Assembly (NCBI GenBank): GCA_018066005.1
Contig: JAGHSG010000056.1
Span: 1 to 5,986, forward strand
DNA: 5,986 nucleotides
Source: Bacteroidales bacterium
Lineage (GTDB): Bacteria; Bacteroidota; Bacteroidia; Bacteroidales; Paludibacteraceae
Reading direction: 5' to 3'
Each line of letters opens with the position of its first letter. Position 1 is the first letter of the stretch. Below the pieces are notes generated by a model. That model had not been told where the DNA came from. It saw only the letters and a program-made list of their open reading frames with translations, and ran no database searches. The position numbers and the translations under genes were made by a program. Positions 1-3,812 of the stretch are shown here, piece after piece.

Positions 1-1437
1 ACATGGTCTATTATTGAGTATATATTTTAATTCGTTTTGCGTTGGTGTTCTCCATGTGCCAGCGGGATCATTACCAATTACATTATAAACACCCCAATCC
101 ATGTTTGTTCCATTTATTGTACCGTCTGCTATTTTTGCATAATTATTACTTCGAGTTACGGTGCTCCATGGATCAAAGCAACCTGCATCTCCGCCATGAT
201 ATGAATATCCACTTGTTCCAAAGCCAAACAAGTCCATGTCTGTAAAAGTTTCATAAGAGAATGTTGTTTCTCCTACGTATGAATATTGAGATTGCATAAA
301 AGAGAAAGCATGTGATGACTTTGTATATTTTAGATTTCCATGTGCAAATTGAATCTTTTTAGTATCCGATGCTGACATTTGATTTTGCAAACTTTCATCC
401 ATGATGACTAAAGTACACGAACTACCTTTATCAGCTGCTTTGGCTGAAATTGTTACAACGCCTGTACTATTGGCAACTATATGACCATTCGCATCAACCG
501 AAGCATCTGTGCTGCTGGCAGTCCAAGTTACTTTTGAATTAGCAAATGGTTTGGTTGTGGCAACAAGTGTAGTGTCCTCTCCCACATACATATAAATTAG
601 AGTATGATTTAGAGATATACTCGTTACTAAATTATCAATAATAGTTTGATCAAAATCTGAACCTAATTTATTGATTTTTATCACACTATCATCGGCTAAT
701 GTAAAATAGACATAGGTATCATCTTGGGTTACAGACTTAAACATACTATCTCCATCTTTGCCATCTTGTCCATCTTTACCTGCTGCTCCAGTAGCACCGG
801 TCTCGCCTTTGTCGCCTTTGGCTTTGCCTAATTGATTCCAAGTAGTACCATTATCATAGGAAATGTACCAATAGTCATTCTCTATTTTCAACTTTGGGGT
901 TATTCCATCTTGACCATTTGTGCCATCTTGACCGTCCTCTCCATCCTTGCCGTCTTGACCGTTTTCGCCATCTACACCATCTTTGCCATCCTTTCCATCT
1001 TTGCCGTTCTCGCCTGTAACGCGCAATTTATTGCCATTGGCATCTAACAACCACTCGCCATTTAATGTCCAATAGTAAACATCTCCGTCTTTGGCAACGC
1101 CAATTTGGGGTGTAATACCATCTTCTCCATCTTTGCCGTCTTTTCCATCGTTACCTTTATAAATAGTAATAGACGGATTTTTAGCAAATGTAATCGTATA
1201 GCCAATGACCTCGTTGCCTTCTTTGATTTCGGCTACATTGGTCACATAATCTCTCTCCTGCAACGCTTGAATAATCGTCTGCATAGATGCAATATTAGTA
1301 TTCATATGCATACATAACTGCTCCAAATAAGTTACACGTGCATCAATATCACTCATAGGAGTCATCCACAAGGTGTCTTTGTTGTTGCAACTCGCTAAAC
1401 ATACTACGGCTGCAAGATATAAAAAGAATCGTTTCAT
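1..1437 (-). CDS. Collagen-like surface lipoprotein with DUF4988-like modules, BIG2 domain and WRTPT C-terminal domain (3' end cut off)
   Basis: I translated this frame directly; it is open from an ATG at 1437 to the window edge (479 codons, no stop). Residues 1-17 are a lipoprotein signal, MKRFFLYLAAVVCLASC, with lipobox L-A-S-C, so Cys17 should be lipidated. Residues 27-60 look like a short coiled coil. Residues 65-140 (IKEGNEVIGYTITF, then D-G-I-T-P and YYWTLNGEWLLD) resemble DUF4988, the module NCBI names 'PL29 family lyase N-terminal domain'. Gly-Xaa-Yaa tracts lie at 95-107, 142-178 and 208-229. Residues about 268-345 form a BIG2-type Ig-like domain. Residues from about 360 (KKIQFAHGNLKYT, DLFGFGTSGY, GTWRTPTQNELKYILNNR) match a domain common at the C-terminus of Bacteroidales surface proteins, similar in style to FISUMP/DUF1566. 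No catalytic domain is visible, so a lyase function should not be assumed. An in-frame ATG two codons upstream (1443) is an equally possible start. It is the third gene of the operon, 18 nt after the previous stop. Confidence 0.88.
   Translation of the reverse strand, partial: MKRFFLYLAAVVCLASCNNKDTLWMTPMSDIDARVTYLEQLCMHMNTNIASMQTIIQALQERDYVTNVAEIKEGNEVIGYTITFAKNPSITIYKGNDGKDGKDGEDGITPQIGVAKDGDVYYWTLNGEWLLDANGNKLRVTGENGKDGKDGKDGVDGENGQDGKDGEDGQDGTNGQDGITPKLKIENDYWYISYDNGTTWNQLGKAKGDKGETGATGAAGKDGQDGKDGDSMFKSVTQDDTYVYFTLADDSVIKINKLGSDFDQTIIDNLVTSISLNHTLIYMYVGEDTTLVATTKPFANSKVTWTASSTDASVDANGHIVANSTGVVTISAKAADKGSSCTLVIMDESLQNQMSASDTKKIQFAHGNLKYTKSSHAFSFMQSQYSYVGETTFSYETFTDMDLFGFGTSGYSYHGGDAGCFDPWSTVTRSNNYAKIADGTINGTNMDWGVYNVIGNDPAGTWRTPTQNELKYILNNRPC
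751..1155 (-). repeat. Gly-Xaa-Yaa (collagen-like) coding repeats in three tracts
   Basis: Three blocks of 9-bp-type repeats encode G-K-D, G-E-D, G-Q-D and similar triplets: 1117-1155 (5 Gly), 904-1014 (13 Gly) and 751-816 (8 Gly). The X position is mostly Lys/Glu/Gln and the Y position mostly Asp/Asn, with almost no proline. The blocks are separated by two related non-collagen segments, each beginning D-G-I-T-P and containing a Y-W-T-L or Y-W-Y-I-S-Y strand. So the unit 'GXY tract plus short beta module' is repeated, with a more divergent third copy after residue 230. Such repeats are prone to slippage and recombination. Confidence 0.85.
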
Positions 1438-1455
1438 ATTCATATTATTTTTAGG

Positions 1456-1938
1456 TTAGAAATTAAGAGCCACACCGGCACCGTTGCCAGTATATTGTAC
1501 ATTGAGTTGAAGCATTTTATTGCCCTTTATATACAAAGGAATACCCACAATTGTTAATGCTCCACCAAGAGGAGTGAGTATATACCCTGCTACTTCAGCA
1601 GCATGTGTTTTCTTGGAGAAATCACGCACTTTGTTGTTGTATTCCTCTACTGAAATTAGTTCCAATCCTTTATCTGCGATTGCCGCTTGCGGATTGGTAG
1701 TACAATTATCCACAGGATTGGGTAAAAAGTTGGCATACATCAAACTGGCAAGACCTGCTGCCAAACAAGGTACACCTACTGCCAACGAAACAGTTCCTGT
1801 TGTTTTCATGGCTTCGCCAATGACTTGGTTGGGATCACTTGCACGCTGAGTAGCCGTACTATCTACAGCCACTACTTGTGCTTGCATGCTCATGGCTAAA
1901 CAGCCGAGCAATACGAAAGAAAGAAGTTTTCTGTTCAT
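1456..1938 (-). CDS. Small exported protein with two hydrophobic segments, unknown function
   Basis: This 160-residue product begins with a clear signal peptide (MNRKLLSFVLLGCLAMSMQA, cleavage probably before Gln21). It has a hydrophobic, Gly/Ala-rich segment at about 46-71 and a second at about 113-137 (AAEVAGYILTPLGGALTIVG), separated by a polar stretch with Cys79 and Asn/Asp residues. The end, LNVQYTGNGAGVALNF, is beta-strand-like with a terminal Phe. That pattern recurs in small Bacteroidota envelope proteins whose helical hairpin precedes an 'N-G-x-G-(L/V)-x-x-x-F' tail; I recall the pattern but cannot name a family. The start follows an A/T-rich stretch with no Shine-Dalgarno, as is usual in this phylum. 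It is the middle gene of the operon, 33 nt after the LRR gene stop and 18 nt before the lipoprotein ATG. An inner-membrane or periplasm-facing role is a guess. Confidence 0.8.
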   Translation of the reverse strand: MNRKLLSFVLLGCLAMSMQAQVVAVDSTATQRASDPNQVIGEAMKTTGTVSLAVGVPCLAAGLASLMYANFLPNPVDNCTTNPQAAIADKGLELISVEEYNNKVRDFSKKTHAAEVAGYILTPLGGALTIVGIPLYIKGNKMLQLNVQYTGNGAGVALNF

Positions 1939-1971
1939 AATTTTGTAATTAAAAGTTAGATTATTAAGAAG

Positions 1972-2925
1972 TTACTTCACTCTGGCGCCGGTGGCGTTGT
2001 AGAGATTGCCCTTATGGAGAATGTTGAGCGAGTTATTGATAATGAATTTTGATCTTGCAGAATCGGAATTCTTTTTTATTGTTTCAATGGCGGTATCATC
2101 CATTCCTTGTATATTCAAAAATTCCTTCCAATATGTATCACCTTGATACCATGTTATACTACCTTTGGGCACATATAATGGTATTGCCTTTCGTACACCA
2201 TAAAATGTGTTTTTGTCTATAGAAGGTGGTACAACGGCATAACATTTTATCGAATTCAAACCACTGCAACCATAGAAAGCCCCCTCCCCAAGCGCAGTGA
2301 CAGAATTGGGAATCTCAATAGAGGTTAAACCGCTGCAACAATAAAAAGCACCATAGCCAATTATAGTGACAGTTTTGGGAATAATTAACGCACCTATCAA
2401 GCCGCTGCAATTATAGAAAGCATAATATCCAATCGTAGTAACGGAATTGCCAATCGTGAGTAAGGTTAAACCGCTGCAACCATCGAAAGCATTATTTCCA
2501 ATCGTTGTGACGGAATTGGGAATAATCAACGCACCTGTCAAACTACTGCACCCTTCGAAAGCATTATCTCCAATCGTGATGACGGAATTAGGAATTGTAA
2601 TTGAAGTCAAATCATCACAATAAAAGAAAGCATCATCTCCAATCATTGTGACGGAACTAGGAATAGTTACTGAGGTCAAACCAGGGCAAGCGCAAAAAGC
2701 AGAACTTCCAATCTTTGTGATTTCTCCGCTACAGGTAATTTTACCTGTACCGTTACTAAAGGTATGCGATGTAATCGCAGGGCCAAAGGTTGTTGCACCA
2801 ACTATCAAAGGAGTGTGTCCCGTACTCAAGTCCATCGTTCCTGTGTAGGTGAGGACATTACTTGCTGATAGGACGGTGGTGGCGATAAGTGCCACAAAAA
2901 GAGATAAAAGTTTGTGTTTAATCAT
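1972..2925 (-). CDS. BspA-like leucine-rich repeat (LRR_5) surface protein
   Basis: This 317-residue product has a signal peptide (about 1-20, MIKHKLLSLFVALIATTVLS) and a short N-terminal region. Seven LRR_5/BspA-type repeats follow, of the form I-G-x-x-A-F-x-x-C-x-x-L-x-x-(I)-I-P-N-S-V-T, with conserved Cys at 80, 103, 126, 150, 173, 197 and 220. After the array come the usual BspA-type capping sequence (YVPKGSITWYQGDTYWKEF, about 251-269) and a linker ending IINNSLNILHKGNLYNATGARVK. Tails ending Y-N-x-x-G-x-x-V-K are common in Bacteroidales LRR proteins and resemble a shortened T9SS type-A sorting domain, but a complete one is not visible. Members of this family are cell-surface proteins, some acting in adhesion or host binding (for example BspA of Tannerella); binding here is inferred from the family only. 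It is the first gene of the three-gene operon. No good promoter is visible in the 100 nt between it and the structured RNA. Confidence 0.92.
   Translation of the reverse strand: MIKHKLLSLFVALIATTVLSASNVLTYTGTMDLSTGHTPLIVGATTFGPAITSHTFSNGTGKITCSGEITKIGSSAFCACPGLTSVTIPSSVTMIGDDAFFYCDDLTSITIPNSVITIGDNAFEGCSSLTGALIIPNSVTTIGNNAFDGCSGLTLLTIGNSVTTIGYYAFYNCSGLIGALIIPKTVTIIGYGAFYCCSGLTSIEIPNSVTALGEGAFYGCSGLNSIKCYAVVPPSIDKNTFYGVRKAIPLYVPKGSITWYQGDTYWKEFLNIQGMDDTAIETIKKNSDSARSKFIINNSLNILHKGNLYNATGARVK
2266..2715 (-). repeat. Tandem LRR-coding DNA repeats, period 69/72 bp
   Basis: Seven diverged tandem copies encode the LRR array. Spacing between the conserved A-F-x-x-C sites is 23, 23, 24, 23, 24 and 23 codons. 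The longer units carry one extra residue in the strand (L-x-G-A-L-I-I-P instead of L-T-S-I-T-I-P). Several copies share long identical stretches at the DNA level, so copy number may change by recombination. Confidence 0.8.
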
Positions 2926-3025
2926 AAAAGTTGTTTGTTTTTAGTTTTTGCCTCCACTTTACTATTTGGCAGAAGGTGTTAGCCGTTTTAGATAGTTTAT
3001 AGTTGATAATTGAAATACACACAAC

Positions 3026-3108
3026 AAAAAAGCAGGTCCGAATTCTCGTCCTGCTATCTTGGGTCCTGGAATTACCTCTACAATCAAAACGAGCAACTCC
3101 GAACCTGC
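3026..3108 (-). terminator. Intrinsic terminator with large hairpin, 3' end of the structured RNA
   Basis: On the minus strand an outer 11-bp stem (3098-3108 with 3032-3042, GCAGGUUCGGA with UUCGGACCUGC) and an inner 8-bp stem (3086-3093 with 3045-3052) enclose a loop of about 33 nt. The outer stem is followed directly by six U (3026-3031). The loop is larger than usual for a terminator, because most of it is the sequence that pairs with the 5' arm in the alternative rod fold. Confidence 0.7.
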
Positions 3109-3250
3109 GGGTATGTATTTATACGCACACGCACACCTAAATATACATAAGGTGCTACGTATGTACTTGATACACACTTACAGCGATTCATTATTACTTC
3201 GCCTTGGATTGTATTTGAATTTTCCAGGTTCAAGATAGCCAAGATTCGAA
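3037..3250 (-). repeat. Long imperfect inverted repeat forming an RNA rod
   Basis: On the minus strand the segments pair as follows (5' arm with 3' arm): 3244-3250 with 3037-3043 (7 bp); 3240-3243 with 3045-3048 (4 bp); 3231-3239 GCUAUCUUG with 3053-3061 (9 bp, perfect); 3222-3228 CCUGGAA with 3065-3071 (7 bp, perfect); 3207-3213 UACAAUC with 3079-3085 (7 bp, perfect); 3199-3205 with 3086-3092 (7 bp, two G-U); 3193-3197 with 3093-3097 (5 bp); 3185-3189 with 3101-3105 (5 bp). Small bulges separate the helices. The loop holds a further hairpin, 3170-3177 with 3111-3118 and 3155-3169 partly with the segment after 3118. Segment order is perfectly collinear, which is hard to get by chance. Confidence 0.85.
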
Positions 3251-3280
3251 GCGTAATAAACGCTTTCTTCATTATGTCTT

Positions 3281-3318
3281 GCAGGACTTTCACCTGCTGC
3301 CGGAATCACTCTTCCGGC
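3281..3318 (-). other. Two adjacent perfect hairpins at the 5' end of the structured RNA
   Basis: The first is GCCGGAA-GAGUGA-UUCCGGC (3299-3318, 7 bp, 6-nt loop). The second, one nucleotide later, is GCAGG-UGAAAGU-CCUGC (3281-3297, 5 bp, 7-nt loop). Both have fully paired G/C-rich stems in an otherwise A/T-rich region. GCAGG occurs again at 3104-3108 and 3051-3055 (minus-strand reading) and CCUGC at 3032-3036, so the second hairpin could exchange partners with the terminator. Confidence 0.75.
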
Positions 3319-3321
3319 GTG

Positions 3322-3337
3322 AATTTTGTGCAAAATT
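3322..3337. promoter_or_regulatory. Perfect 7-bp palindrome over the -7 element
   Basis: AATTTTG (3322-3328) and CAAAATT (3331-3337) are exact reverse complements separated by TG. The dyad covers most of the -7 element and the expected transcription start, where a repressor could act. It may be only a by-product of the A/T-rich promoter. Confidence 0.4.
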
Positions 3338-3362
3338 ACAACTTTTTTTTGATATATGCAAA
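3331..3362 (-). promoter_or_regulatory. Bacteroidota primary-sigma promoter (TTTG-N20-TAATTTTG)
   Basis: On the minus strand TTTG (3359-3362) is followed after 20 nt by TAATTTTG (3331-3338). This is an exact match to the Bacteroides -33/-7 consensus TTTG and TAnnTTTG with spacing within one base of the usual 19. It points into the structured RNA, with a start expected near 3324-3328. It is the only convincing promoter I see between the Ig-like gene and the LRR operon. Confidence 0.72.
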
Positions 3363-3404
3363 TAAAAATACTATTTGCTATCATTTTGCTACTTTTTAGG
3401 GCAT

Positions 3405-3435
3405 AAAACAAAAAACGATGCCAAATGGCACCGTT
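3405..3435 (-). terminator. Intrinsic terminator after the glyA / Ig-like unit
   Basis: On the minus strand AACGGUGCC (3427-3435) and GGCAUCGUU (3414-3422) form a 9-bp stem with one G-U pair and the tetraloop AUUU. It is followed by T4-G-T4 (3405-3413), and the stem's own UU makes the first run six T. It lies 17 nt after the stop of the Ig-like gene and separates that unit from the promoter of the structured RNA. Confidence 0.8.
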
Positions 3436-3454
3436 TGTTTATCGTTTGTTTATC
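3433..3454. repeat. Tandem duplication of an 11-bp unit
   Basis: GTTTGTTTATC occurs twice without a gap (3433-3443, 3444-3454). It covers the last two bases of the Ig-like stop codon, the spacer and the edge of the terminator stem. Probably a recent slippage duplication with no visible function. Confidence 0.8.
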
Positions 3455-3812
3455 ACTCTATCGCCTTTAACACCGTGACGGTGCAGGAGGCGGAGCGCTC
3501 GTCCACATGGGCGGTGACGATGACCGTCTTGGCAATAACTGTGTCCGGCAAAGTTTGGGCAGTAATAAGTCCCTTATCCGACACCGTCACGACAGCAGGG
3601 TCTTCCGACTCCCACGTATGAACAGAGTCCTGCGAGACATATAACTGACGCGTAGCCCCTTCGTACAACGTACACGAAGGCGGCTGGATAACAACTTCCG
3701 GCTTACCCATATTGGGCATTTCTTTGCAAGCGCAACAAATAACTGCTAATAGTGAACAAATAACAATTTTAATTTGTAAATTTGTAAGTTTGTAAGTTTG
3801 TAAGTTTACCAT
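3453..3812 (-). CDS. Small Ig-like (BIG2) putative lipoprotein
   Basis: The frame encodes 119 residues. Residues 16-29 (IVICSLLAVICCAC) form a short hydrophobic signal ending at Cys29, with Ala at -1 but Cys at -2 and -3, so the lipobox is atypical and lipidation is likely rather than certain. Residues about 39-116 form one BIG2-like domain (VVIQPPSCTLYEGATRQLYV, W-E-S-E-D-P-A-V-V-T-V-S-D-K-G-L-I-T-A, ending A-S-C-T-V-T-V-L). Nothing but the single domain follows, so this is a tethered Ig-like module of unknown binding partner. Its ATG (3810-3812) overlaps the glyA stop in ATGGTAA, which would couple their translation. Residues 2-14 are encoded by a tandem 8-bp repeat and look like slippage-derived sequence (L-Q-T-Y-K-L-T-N-L-Q), not a designed N-terminus. 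No other ATG lies before the signal segment; the next (Met32) would remove it. Confidence 0.75.
   Translation of the reverse strand: MVNLQTYKLTNLQIKIVICSLLAVICCACKEMPNMGKPEVVIQPPSCTLYEGATRQLYVSQDSVHTWESEDPAVVTVSDKGLITAQTLPDTVIAKTVIVTAHVDERSASCTVTVLKAIE
3772..3803. repeat. Tandem 8-bp repeat (4 x RTTTGTAA) in a 5' coding region
   Basis: Plus-strand units ATTTGTAA, ATTTGTAA, GTTTGTAA and GTTTGTAA, with a further partial copy (GTTTA) to 3808, lie just after the start codon of the Ig-like gene (minus strand). Eight is not a multiple of three, so gain or loss of one unit would shift that gene out of frame while leaving glyA, which ends at 3806, intact. Confidence 0.85.

Larger units (their letters stand above)
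3026..3327 (-). ncRNA. Structured RNA of about 300 nt, family unknown (stand-alone ncRNA or attenuator leader)
   Basis: This fills most of the 527-nt gap between the Ig-like gene and the LRR gene. Reading the minus strand, a Bacteroidota promoter ends at 3331, so transcription should begin near 3324-3328. There follow two perfect hairpins (3299-3318 and 3281-3297), a long 5' arm (3185-3250), an imperfect hairpin (3111-3177), a 3' arm (3037-3105) and U6 (3026-3031). The arms pair with each other over about 51 bp, or each folds locally. About seven of the 51 pairs are G-U wobbles on this strand, which would be A-C mismatches on the other strand, so the structure belongs to the minus-strand RNA. 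I see none of the signatures of tmRNA, RNase P RNA, SRP RNA, 6S RNA, tRNA or the cobalamin and TPP riboswitches. The remaining 100 nt to the LRR start (2926-3025) are A/T-rich with nothing I can name. Short open frames cross the region but none is convincing. The 5' end is inferred from promoter position only. Confidence 0.72.

Noticed and set aside
751..1155. CRISPR-like array in the repeated GATGGCAAA-type sequence
   Set aside because: The repeats have a 9-bp coding period for Gly-Xaa-Yaa, with no regular spacers.
832..1317. Plus-strand open frames rich in Ile/Leu/Ala, resembling membrane segments
   Set aside because: They are the antisense of the Gly-Asp-Lys repeat codons of the lipoprotein gene.
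2926..3025. Separate promoter for the LRR operon
   Set aside because: A TTTG lies in the terminator U-run, but no TAnnTTTG follows at 19-20 nt; the nearest A/T-rich string matches poorly.
3026..3320. Cobalamin riboswitch
   Set aside because: GGUGAAAGUCCUGC and a distant GGACCUGC recall the core and the B12 box, but the GGGAA and CUGUCCCGC-type core strings and a proper B12 box are missing. The transcript start leaves no room for the 5' stems.
3026..3320. Group II intron remnant
   Set aside because: There is no domain V hairpin, no GUGYG 5' end in a suitable place and no reverse transcriptase frame nearby.
3026..3327. Retron msr-msd or MITE
   Set aside because: No reverse transcriptase is in the window. 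No target-site duplication is seen around the inverted repeat, and the G-U bias favours a functional RNA. A genome search for further copies would settle the MITE option.
3084..3411. Short minus-strand open frames across the structured RNA, one from an ATG at 3272 reading MKKAFITLRILAILN
   Set aside because: The start looks slightly signal-like, but the frame runs through the paired arms, has no family resemblance and no stop-delimited domain. Base pairing explains the sequence better. A leader peptide is not fully excluded.
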